From: an uncultured Prevotellaceae bacterium
Lineage (GTDB): Bacteria; Bacteroidota; Bacteroidia; Bacteroidales; Bacteroidaceae
NCBI GenBank assembly: GCA_947170495.1
Contig: CAMVUB010000004.1
Coordinates: 1-64,000, forward strand
DNA: 64,000 nucleotides
Reading direction: 5' to 3'
Numbering within the stretch: the first letter of the stretch is position 1; each line of letters starts with the position of its first letter. The notes beneath the pieces were generated by a model. The model worked only from the letters and a program-made list of their open reading frames with translations. It made no database searches and was not told the origin of the DNA. Made by a program: the position numbers and the translations under genes. Shown here one piece after another: positions 34,819 through 43,900 of the stretch.

Positions 34819-36255
34819 TTATTGGGCAGGGGTGTCGGTGAGGCTGCCGCCACCGAGGGCCTGGTAGAGGTTGATGGTGGCCTGGACGGCTTCGAGGTCG
34901 TTGCCAATCTGTCCCATCTGAGCGTTCAGGAGTCCTGTCTGTGCTGTCAACACGTTGAGATAGTTGACCTGGCGCGAGACGTTGTCCTTGTAGAGGGCTT
35001 CGGTGGCCTGCACGGCATCGGTGAGGGCTGCCACTTGCTGGGTCATGAAGTTCTTCTTGGCTTCTGCGGTCTGCAGTGATGCCAGCGCGCTGTTGACTTC
35101 GTTACCCGCCGCCACGAGGCTCTGCTGGAAGGCAATCTTAGCTTCCTCCTGTTTCAACTTAGCCACCTTCTTCTGCGCACGCAGGCGTCCGTTCTGGAAG
35201 ATGGGCTGCAGGAGTTGTCCCAGCGCATTCCAGATCCACTGGCCCGGAGAGAGCTCCAAGGCACCGCCATTGTTGGTGAAGCCCAGCGTGCCGCTGATGG
35301 TGAGCGAGGGGAAGAAGTTGGCCGTAGCGCTGTTGACAGCGTAGAAGGCACTGGCCAGCTGCAGCTCAGCTTGCTTCACATCGGGGCGGTTCTGCAGCAG
35401 CGCCAAGGGAATACCTGTCTCGATGACGGCCGGAGCCTGGAAGGAGGCGAGACTGGTGCGCTCGATGTGATGAGGTGCTTCGCCAAGGATGGTGCAGAGG
35501 GCGTTCTCTGTCTGGCGGATGGCATCCTCCAAATCCAGGACGCTGGCTTCAACACTCAGGCAGTTGGCCTCTGTCTGTGACACAGCAGCCTTGTTGGAGC
35601 GACCTGCTTCCATGAGTTTCTTCGTCATCTCTACGCTCTGTCTCCAGTTCTTAGCGGTCGTTTGGCTGAGCGCCAGCTGCGCATCGAGGGAACAAAGCGT
35701 GTAGTAGAGGTTGGCGATATTGGACACGAGGTTCTGCTGTACAGCCTGACGCACCGTCTTGCTCTGCTCCAAAGCCACCTGTGCCGACTTCTTGGCGTTG
35801 CGCAGGCTGCCAAGGCTTCCGATTTGCCATGTTGCGGTGAGGGGTACGGAATAAAACCTCAGCGGCTTGTTCCAGTCCATCGATGACAGCTGTCCCTGAG
35901 GTGCCAGTGAGAGTGACGGGATGTAAGCGAGCTTGGCGACCTTCAGATAGGCCTGAGCCTCCTGAATCTGCAGATCGACCTGACGCATGTTAGCGTTCTG
36001 TGACAAACCACGCTCGATGAGGGCCTGCAGCGTCGGGTCGGTGAAGAACTCGCGCCACGCCTTGGCACCCAGGCTCTGCTCGGTGTTGCCCACCTGTGCC
36101 GAGCCATAGAGGCCGTCGGTGCGGATGTCCTCGGGGCGCTCATAGTTCTTGTAGAGGCCGCAGGAGGAGAGGAGGAAGCAGGCTAATAGAAGACCCACCC
36201 CCCAGCCCCTCCCTTGTAGGGAGGGGAGTATATACTTATGCATTTTGGATGTCAT
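34819..36255 (-). CDS. RND efflux outer-membrane lipoprotein (NodT/OprM-like)
   Basis: About 478 aa from the ATG at 36255; ATG at 36243 is an alternative and the listed 36303 start is too far upstream. Lipobox LLSSCG follows a hydrophobic stretch, then the TolC-like coiled-coil repeats (QALIERGLSQNANMRQVDLQIQEAQAYLKVAKLAYIPSLSL and PGQWIWNALGQLLQPIFQNGRLRAQ). It forms the outer-membrane channel of the tripartite pump. The n-region of the signal peptide (YILPSLQGRGWGVGLLL) is encoded by repeat copy e. Last gene of the pump operon. Confidence 0.93.
   Translation of the reverse strand: MTSKMHKYILPSLQGRGWGVGLLLACFLLSSCGLYKNYERPEDIRTDGLYGSAQVGNTEQSLGAKAWREFFTDPTLQALIERGLSQNANMRQVDLQIQEAQAYLKVAKLAYIPSLSLAPQGQLSSMDWNKPLRFYSVPLTATWQIGSLGSLRNAKKSAQVALEQSKTVRQAVQQNLVSNIANLYYTLCSLDAQLALSQTTAKNWRQSVEMTKKLMEAGRSNKAAVSQTEANCLSVEASVLDLEDAIRQTENALCTILGEAPHHIERTSLASFQAPAVIETGIPLALLQNRPDVKQAELQLASAFYAVNSATANFFPSLTISGTLGFTNNGGALELSPGQWIWNALGQLLQPIFQNGRLRAQKKVAKLKQEEAKIAFQQSLVAAGNEVNSALASLQTAEAKKNFMTQQVAALTDAVQATEALYKDNVSRQVNYLNVLTAQTGLLNAQMGQIGNDLEAVQATINLYQALGGGSLTDTPAQ
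36192..36229 (+). repeat. GACCC palindromic repeat, copy e (lipoprotein signal peptide)
   Basis: GACCCACCCCCCAG, CCCTCCCTTGTAGGGAGGGG, AGTA. It pairs with copy f, 71 nt away. Confidence 0.88.
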
Positions 36256-36300
36256 AATATATAATGTAGATTGATTTTGATAACTATTCTTGAGTGTATT

Positions 36301-36336
36301 CACTCCCTCCCTACAAGGGAGGGTGAGGGGAGGGTC
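36301..36336 (-). repeat. GACCC palindromic repeat, copy f (efflux spacer)
   Basis: Inverted copy CACTCCCTCCCTACAAGGGAGGGTGAGGGGAGGGTC in two halves, lying between the transporter stop and the lipoprotein start. Confidence 0.88.
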
Positions 36337-36338
36337 TT

Positions 36339-39300
36339 TTATTCTTCTGCTTCTGCGCGCTCCTGCTGGCTGTGGGCCTTCTCTTTGAGGAACTGCTGGT
36401 CGGCCTCCACCTTCATGGCGGGGCGAATCTTCTCCTGCAGGTACTCGAAGAAGATGAAGAATACAGGCACGGTGAACAGGATGGCCAGCGTGCCGACAAT
36501 CATACCGCCGATGACGCCCAAGCCGATGGTGCGGTTACCGTTGGCACCAGCACCGCTGGCGAAGACAAGCGGGAGCATACCAAGCACACAGGTGAGCACG
36601 GTCATCAGAATCGGGCGCAGACGAGCTTCGCAGGCTGCGTAGGCGGCTTCGACAATGCCCATGCCCTTGCGACGACGCTCCAGAGCGAACTCGGTAATCA
36701 GGATGGCGGTCTTAGCCAACAGACCGATAAGCATGATGACACCAGTCTGCAGGTAGATGTTGTTCTCAATCTGTCCGATGACATACATGTCCGCACCTGT
36801 GAGGGCACGGCCGATGCCTACGGAGACCTGATTCCAGAGCCATGCGAAGCCGAAGGAACCCATCAGACCTGCAGGTACGGAAAGGATGACGGCGAAAGGC
36901 ACGAGGAAGCTCTCGTAGAGGCAGGAGAGGATGAGGAAGATGAGGACCACGCAGATGGCGTAGATGAGGATGGTCTGGTTGGAGCCCATCTGCTCATACT
37001 CCTCGCGTGAGATGCTGCCGTACTCGAAGGTGATGTGGCTGGGGAGCGTCTGATCATGCACTTCCTGAATGGCGAGCATGGCATCACTGGTGGTGTAGCC
37101 TTGTGCGGGCTGTACCATACAGGAGATCTCGGAGAAGAGGTTGAAGTGGGTGTCGATTTCAGGACCGAGCACCGGCGTCAGCTTGACGAACTGAGAGATG
37201 GGGGCCATCCCCTTGCTTCCGCGCACGTACATATTTGATAAGTCGGCTTCAGAGGTGCGGTACTTGGGATCGGTCTGCATCATCACGCGATAGACCTTAC
37301 CGAACTGGTTGAAGTTGGAGACGTAGCTGCCGCCCAGATAACCACTCATGGCGCTGAGAACGGTGGCGGGGGAGATACCAGAAAGCTTACACTGCGCAGC
37401 ATCCACCTCGACTTGATATTGCGGATAGTTGCGGGCGTAAGTTGTCATAGCCATCTGAATCTCAGGGCGCTCGTTGAGGGCAGCGAGGAAGGCCTGCGTC
37501 TGCTCCAGGAAGACTCCCTTGTCGCCGTCGCTGCGGTCTTGCAGGTGGAGGTCCACATTGGAGCCCAAACCATAACCGGGAATCATACCCGGTTCGAAGA
37601 CGAAGATCTGGGCTTCGGGAATCTCCTGCATCATCTTCAGCATCAACATCAGCTTCTTGATACTGGTGCTGTGCTGAATGCCGGGACGATCATCCCAGTG
37701 TTTCATTCGCAGAATGACCATACCATTGGCAGCACCCTGACCGGACATCATGCCGTAACCGGAGACACGTGTGTAGTTCTTGATGTCTTCATCGCCCTCC
37801 AGAATCTTCTGTACCTTATCCAGTACGCCTTCGGTGTAGGCTAAGTTAGAACCGGGAGGACAGGTCACATTGACCATCATCACACCCTGGTCTTCCTGAG
37901 GCACGAGTCCTTTGGGCAGTACACCCATGAAGAATACGAGGAGCAGGGCTGCAATGATGAAGGAGAGGGGGGCAAGCCAACGGCGGCCGATGACGGCGTG
38001 CAACCATTTCGTGTACTTACCCATGATGGCGCCGAAGCTGGCTTCATACGCAGCACGTGTGCGCTTGTTCAGTCCGATAAAGAAAGCGTTGATGCTGTTG
38101 TCGGCAGTGCGGTTCTTCTTGGCCGGGCGCATCAGCATGGCGCAGAGGGCAGGGCAGACGACAAGGGCCGAGATGCAGGAGATACCTACGGCAGTGGCCA
38201 GCGTGACACCGAACTGGGTGAAGAACATACCCGTGGTACCACCCATCATGGCGACAGGAATAAACACGGCCATGAAGACGAAGGTACAGGAGAGCACAGC
38301 CATTGTCACATCAGACATGGCATCCTTGGTAGCCTGATAGCTGGATGTGTAGCCGGCATCGAACTTTGCCTGGACGGCTTCTACGACGACGATAGCATCA
38401 TCCACCACCGTACCGATGGCCAGCACCAGCGCGAAGAGCGTCAGCAGGTTCAAGGTGAAGCCCGCCACCATCAGGGCGGCAAAGGTGCCGATGAGCGAAA
38501 TGATGATGGAGATGGACGGGATGAGTGTCGCACGGAAGTCCTGCAGGAAGAAATACACCACGAGGATGACGAGGATGATGGCGATGACAAGCGTCTCTTC
38601 CACGTTCGCCATGGACTCAAGCAGGAAGTCATTGGTGGACATCATCTGCTCAAAGTGAAGGCCTTTCGGCAGCGTCTTCTCCATCTCAGCTAACGCAGCG
38701 CTGAGTCGGTCGTTGGTTTCCTTGGCATTGGCACCGGCGAGCTGGAAGGCCATGAAGGTGACGGAGGGCTTGCCGTTGAACTTACCGCTGTAGCCGTAGT
38801 CGGCCTGGCCCAATTCAAGATCTGCGACATCCTTCAGGCGAAGGAGCGAGCCGTCGGGCTTGGCCTGTATGACGATGTTCTCAAATTCAGAGACTTCCTT
38901 CAGTCGGCCCGTGTAGCGCAGCGTGTATTGATAGACATTGTCAACGCCTTTACCGTGGCCGCCTTCCATAGGCTTCTCGCCGAACTTACCCACGGCAGCT
39001 TCTAAGTTCTGCTCGGCCAGACATGCTGTGATGTCGCTGGGGTTCAACCCATATTGTGCCATCACCTCGGGCTTGAGCCAGATGCGGAGAGAGTAGGCGG
39101 CAGACAGGGCCATCACCTCGCCGACGCCTTGCACACGCTTGAGCTGCGGCGTTACGTTGATAGCCATGTAGTTGCCCATAAAGTTTGCGTCGTAGTCGGG
39201 GTTGTCGCTGACCATGACGTTGATCTGCAGCATGGAGGTCTGTCGCTTGAAGGTGGTCACACCAATCATGGTGACTTCCTGTGGCAGGAGACCTTGTGCC

Positions 39301-39641
39301 ATGGAGACACGGTTCTGCACGTTAACGGCAGCCATATCGGGGTTAGACCCCTGCTTGAAATAGATGGTAATCGTTCCCGTTCCGGAGTTGGTGGCTGTGG
39401 AGGTCATGTAGGTCATGTTCTCCACACCGTTGATGCTCTCTTCAAGGGGTTGAATCACCGCTTTTGTTACGGTTTCAGCCGAGGCACCGGGGTAGGTGGC
39501 ATTGACGACCACCGTAGGAGGTGCGATATCGGGGAACTGCTCGACAGCCAGATTGAAGTAGCTGACGGCTCCCAACAGCACGATGACAATAGCGATAGAC
39601 ATCGCCATCACCGGCCTTTTGATAAATATATTTCCTTTCAT
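36339..39641 (-). CDS. RND multidrug efflux transporter (AcrB/HAE1 type)
   Basis: 1100 aa from the ATG at 39641 (MKGNIFIKRPVMAMSIAIVIVLLGAVSYFNL); the listed start at 39659 reads into repeat copy g. It shows the HAE1 layout: porter-domain motifs QFPDIAPPTVVVNATYPGASAETV, proton-relay Asp pair in GTVVDDAIVVVEAVQ (about 413), two sets of membrane helices and the GLLAKTAILITEFA block. It exports drugs, bile acids or similar compounds using proton flow. It is the middle gene of the three-gene pump operon. Confidence 0.96.
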   Translation of the reverse strand: MKGNIFIKRPVMAMSIAIVIVLLGAVSYFNLAVEQFPDIAPPTVVVNATYPGASAETVTKAVIQPLEESINGVENMTYMTSTATNSGTGTITIYFKQGSNPDMAAVNVQNRVSMAQGLLPQEVTMIGVTTFKRQTSMLQINVMVSDNPDYDANFMGNYMAINVTPQLKRVQGVGEVMALSAAYSLRIWLKPEVMAQYGLNPSDITACLAEQNLEAAVGKFGEKPMEGGHGKGVDNVYQYTLRYTGRLKEVSEFENIVIQAKPDGSLLRLKDVADLELGQADYGYSGKFNGKPSVTFMAFQLAGANAKETNDRLSAALAEMEKTLPKGLHFEQMMSTNDFLLESMANVEETLVIAIILVILVVYFFLQDFRATLIPSISIIISLIGTFAALMVAGFTLNLLTLFALVLAIGTVVDDAIVVVEAVQAKFDAGYTSSYQATKDAMSDVTMAVLSCTFVFMAVFIPVAMMGGTTGMFFTQFGVTLATAVGISCISALVVCPALCAMLMRPAKKNRTADNSINAFFIGLNKRTRAAYEASFGAIMGKYTKWLHAVIGRRWLAPLSFIIAALLLVFFMGVLPKGLVPQEDQGVMMVNVTCPPGSNLAYTEGVLDKVQKILEGDEDIKNYTRVSGYGMMSGQGAANGMVILRMKHWDDRPGIQHSTSIKKLMLMLKMMQEIPEAQIFVFEPGMIPGYGLGSNVDLHLQDRSDGDKGVFLEQTQAFLAALNERPEIQMAMTTYARNYPQYQVEVDAAQCKLSGISPATVLSAMSGYLGGSYVSNFNQFGKVYRVMMQTDPKYRTSEADLSNMYVRGSKGMAPISQFVKLTPVLGPEIDTHFNLFSEISCMVQPAQGYTTSDAMLAIQEVHDQTLPSHITFEYGSISREEYEQMGSNQTILIYAICVVLIFLILSCLYESFLVPFAVILSVPAGLMGSFGFAWLWNQVSVGIGRALTGADMYVIGQIENNIYLQTGVIMLIGLLAKTAILITEFALERRRKGMGIVEAAYAACEARLRPILMTVLTCVLGMLPLVFASGAGANGNRTIGLGVIGGMIVGTLAILFTVPVFFIFFEYLQEKIRPAMKVEADQQFLKEKAHSQQERAEAEE

Positions 39642-39652
39642 TTTTATTTGCA

Positions 39653-39688
39653 GACCCACCCCCTGCCCTCCCTGTGAGGGAGGGAGCA
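39653..39688 (+). repeat. GACCC palindromic repeat, copy g (efflux spacer)
   Basis: GACCCACCCCCTG, CCCTCCCTGTGAGGGAGGGAG. It pairs with copy h, 54 nt away. The spacer between the adaptor and transporter genes consists largely of this pair. Confidence 0.9.
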
Positions 39689-39742
39689 GATACTTTTTCT
39701 AATTGTTATGATTGTGCTCTTTTTTCCATTTTCAAAGGTGAC

Positions 39743-39778
39743 CACTCCCTCCCTCACAGGGAGGGTGAGGGGTGGGTC
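39743..39778 (-). repeat. GACCC palindromic repeat, copy h (efflux spacer)
   Basis: Inverted copy CACTCCCTCCCTCACAGGGAGGG, TGAGGGGTGGGTC. It shares the extended GGTGACCACTCC edge with copy k (GAGTGGTCACC). Confidence 0.9.
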
Positions 39779-39786
39779 CTCTGCTT

Positions 39787-40908
39787 TTATTTTACCAGTG
39801 CTCCTTCCTTGACCATGCCGGCACCTTCAGCGATGATCTCGTCACCGACTTTCAAGCCCTTGGTGATGATAAACTCCTTGCCGGTGTTGTAGGGGGCAAC
39901 CTCCACGTCAGTACCAACAGCCGTGCGCTGGCCGTCCTTGCTAACGACCTTGAAGACCTGATAAACCGTCTGCAGCTTCTTGGTTCCAGCAGCAGGCACG
40001 ATGATGCCATTGACGGTGACGGGAATGATGACATTACCCGTGGAACCCGAATGCAGGATGCCCTTGGGGTTGTTGAACACGGCGCGGAGCTGCACACTGC
40101 CAGTGGAGGAGTCCACTACGCCGCTGGCGGTTTCTACGGTACCTGTTTCCTCGTACTCTGAGCCGTCAACCAGCTGTAAGCGCACAGGAGGCAATGCTTT
40201 GACAGCAGCATCTGCGCTGCCAGCCTCACGTATCTTTTGCAGCAGCTGATTCTCGCTCATGGAGAAATAGACATACATCTGATGGTTGTCAGAAACGGTT
40301 GTCAGGGGAGTGGGGATGGTGGGACCCACGAGGGCACCGACGCGGTAGGGCAGTGTGCCCACAACGCCGTCGGCAGGACTGGTGATGACCGTGTAGGAGA
40401 GAGAGTTCTGAGCATTCACGACTGCGGCCGTGGCCTGTGCTACCGTAGCCTTTGCCTGTGCATAGGCGTTGGTGGCCGTCTGCAGGTCGAAGTCGCTGAC
40501 CACCTGCTGAGCGTGCAGGTTCTGTGTGCTTTCCAGAGAGAGCTTTGCCGTTGCCTCGGCAGCCTTCGCGGCTTCGAGGTTGGCTGTCGCTGTGTTCAAT
40601 GCTGCCTGATAGGGAACCTGGTCAATGATGAACAGGGTCTGGCCCTTGCGCACATGCTGACCTTCAGTGACGCATAGCTGGCGCAGTTGGCCGCTGACCT
40701 GCGGCAGGACCTGAATATCCTGACGGCCGCGAATGGTGGCACTGTACTTTGTGTCGATGATGCGGTCTTCAGCCTTCACCTTCACAGTCTTGTAGGCGAT
40801 AGGCGCTGATGTTGGACTTTGCTGTTGCTTCTTGCCTCCGCAAGATGTAATCAACGTCATACTAACAGCCATTACGAGAATGGTTGTCAGTTTCATTTCT
40901 TTCTTCAT
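39787..40908 (-). CDS. RND efflux periplasmic adaptor (AcrA-like lipoprotein)
   Basis: 373 aa with lipobox LITSCGG (Cys23). It has the lipoyl/hairpin pattern of membrane-fusion proteins: RQDIQVLPQVSGQLRQLCVTEGQHVRKGQTLFIID, a coiled-coil hairpin (QAALNTATANLEAAKAAEATAKLSLESTQ), then SPADGVVGTLPYRVGALVGP. It bridges the transporter and the outer-membrane channel. First gene of the pump operon. No TetR-type regulator is adjacent. Confidence 0.95.
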   Translation of the reverse strand: MKKEMKLTTILVMAVSMTLITSCGGKKQQQSPTSAPIAYKTVKVKAEDRIIDTKYSATIRGRQDIQVLPQVSGQLRQLCVTEGQHVRKGQTLFIIDQVPYQAALNTATANLEAAKAAEATAKLSLESTQNLHAQQVVSDFDLQTATNAYAQAKATVAQATAAVVNAQNSLSYTVITSPADGVVGTLPYRVGALVGPTIPTPLTTVSDNHQMYVYFSMSENQLLQKIREAGSADAAVKALPPVRLQLVDGSEYEETGTVETASGVVDSSTGSVQLRAVFNNPKGILHSGSTGNVIIPVTVNGIIVPAAGTKKLQTVYQVFKVVSKDGQRTAVGTDVEVAPYNTGKEFIITKGLKVGDEIIAEGAGMVKEGALVK

Positions 40909-40953
40909 GTTCTTTTTACCTTATTAATAAATAATTTGTTTTTTGTATGATGA

Positions 40954-43900
40954 TTATCTCACGATGATTTTCTGGTGGTTGACGATATAGAGTCCCTTGC
41001 GAGCGGGGATGGTGGCTTGCTTGACCACGAAGCCCTGCCAGATGACAGCGCCGTTGAGTGCTACCACCACGACTTCCTGCGGCTCGCTGACAGCGACACG
41101 GATAGTGCCGAGACCTCCAAAGGCTTGCAGGGTGGGCTCTGCAACCACTTCGTCCTGCAGATCGTCGATGGCATCGTAGATCTCACCGGGTACAAGCTCG
41201 TGCATCTCTGTGGAGTAGAGGGTGAACTGCGAGATAGTGTGGCAGGAGAGGCCGCTCTGGTTGCTGACAACGCCAATGCTCACCTCTGTGGGCTCGTTGA
41301 GGATGAAGACGCAGCTCTTGTCGCAGCGGGCATAGCCCACGGCTTCTGAAGAGAGGTTGGCGAAGTCGGGCAGGCCTGTGCCGGCAGCCACTGCGAGGTA
41401 GTTGGGGCTGTAGTTGCGCTCGCCGCGGGCGCTGGTGCTGGTTAGCTCATAGGCGCCAGCCGGCAGCGTCACAACCTGATAGAGCTTGAGGTTCTTCACC
41501 TCGTTGGCGAAGCTGTCCCATTGGGTTTGGATGGTGAGGTTGTTGTCCTTGTTGCCATCTACATAGAACTCGGTGGTGATATTGCCGTTGATGACGCTGT
41601 TCTCCTGAATCCACGGGGTGCCGAGCTTCTTGAAACGGGTCGAAGAGGTCGGGTTAACCGTGCCTGAGCCCGTTGTGAAGGAGGCCTTGTAGTTCTTCAG
41701 GTAGGTGGAAGTGATATCGGTCTTGTTGTCGATGAAGTCCAGATAGAAGATGCCGCGTGAGCTAGTCCATGCATCGCCGTCGGGGCCGAAGTTGGAGCGT
41801 ACGCCCGTGTAGTGGTTCTTGCCATGATCAATCACATCTCCCGAAGACTGGTTGAAATCGTAGTAGAGGATGAGTGAACTGGTATTCTCAGGATCCTGAA
41901 TGGGTTCATTGGCCACTTCACGGATTCTGCTGAGGCTGAGGCTGGTACTCCAGATGCGCAGCTCATCCACGATGGCATTCATGGGAGCGTCGCTGCCGCC
42001 CATGCGGAACTGTGACCATTTCGTGGTGTTGGTGCCGGCACTGATGCTGGAGCCGAACTGCACGCCGTCACGGTAGAAGCTGACGGTGCCCGTGCTATAT
42101 ACCACCGCGTAGTGGTGCCATTCATTCGGGATAACGAAGCCAGCATTCGATTTCTTGGCAGAGCTCTTGATATAGATATTCATGCTGCCGTCGGCATTGG
42201 TGTTCAGCAGGAAGGTGCTGGCGGCGTCGCCCATCTGGCAGCCCTTCTCCAGCAGCGTGCCAGGATACATCCACCATTCAATGGTGATGTAACCCGTCTG
42301 ACGGTTGGGGAAGGGTGAGGGTGCCACGAGCTCATCGTCCTCGTTATCGAACTTCAGACCCGTCAGGCCGTCGGCATTGCAGACGGTGATGGCATTCGAG
42401 CGCGTGAGGCTGTTCTTGCCGATTTCGTTGGCGGCGGTCAGGGTGACATCGTAGATACCCGGGCGGTCAATGGTGACACTGCCGCTCTGGCAGTTGACGA
42501 TGTTGGTCACGCGGGAGTTGAAGATCGTCCACTTCCAGGAGGAGGGGTCGTACTTGGACGCATCGATGAGGTTGATCTTCTCGCCCTTGATAGCCACATT
42601 GTTCTGGATGGTGAAGGCGCTCTGCGGAGCCACTTTCACTACCTGAATCTGCTTCTCCACGGTGTTGCTGCCTGCTGCCGTCGTGGCCTTCAGACGCACG
42701 GTGTAGGTGCCGGAGGACTTGTAGGTGACGGAGGCATTGGTGGCCTTGGTGATTTCTTGATCTGCACCCTCCAGTGTCCATTCATAGGTGGCTTCCTGTA
42801 GCGGTGTGGACGTATTGATGAAGGTGACGTGTTCACCGGCTGCAATCTGTCCTTCGGGCAGACGGAAGTCGGCGGTAGGCGTCTGGGCAGCCTGCACGTT
42901 GACGGTCACAGCCTTCTCGCTGGTGGCACCGCTGATATTCGTGGTGTTCAGCGTGATGGTCTGCTCGCCAGTGGTGTTGAACACAATCACAGGCTCTTGA
43001 GTACTCATCGTGGACTGCTCGGCACCGGTGGCCGTCCAGTTCCACTGTATGGTGCTGGGTGAGCTCAGATCCTGAATCTCAACGGGCACGCCGATATAGA
43101 AGGCGCTATTCTTCAGGTTGAAATTGGAGGCGGCAGCCGGTGTCAGCGGGTTAAAGCGGTTGCCTGTGGCAAGCTTGTAGTGCGTAAAGTTGACGGAGGC
43201 TTCCGTCAGGTTGATGTCGTGTTGGTGCTTCGAGTCCACCATATAGGTGTCGTCGCCCACCTCGGCAATGTCCATCTTATAGTAATGTGTGAGATGGCTT
43301 TGCAGCAGGGGATAGGCATAGGAATCCTTGTAGGCACTCTTGATCTCGTCAGTAGTGCGGGCGTAGTCCCAAATGCGGAACTCATCGAGGTAACCGTTGA
43401 TGGGCGCATTCACGCGCTGCTTATTGCTGCTGGTGGTGCCCTCAGTGACGCCTACCAACAGGTCGTTGACACCACCCAAGCTGTTGCTATAGCCGCTGTT
43501 CCAGTCCACGCGACGGGCGCCGTTGACATAGAGCTGGAGGTTGCTGCCGCTGATGACGATGGCGATGTGACAGTTACTGTTTGTGGATACGGAACCACCC
43601 GTGGTGTAGTCGCCGCCGTCGAAGCCCAGTTCAATGGTCTTACCGCTATTGATCTTGAAGAAGAACTTGCCATTGGAGGCTTTCAAACCGTAGCCGCCAG
43701 TCGCGGCAATGGAGCCGGGGCGCATCCAGAATTCTATGGTGTGGGCGCTGGAGGCTCCCGTGGTGAAGGCGGGAACGGTGAAGATGGCATTCGTCAGCGA
43801 CAGGATATCGTTGTCGTCGGACGTTGTTTCTATGGGAACGACAGCGGCAGCAGACAGCTCGCTCTCGGTGTCATTCCCGTTGACATCATAGACCGCGCTG

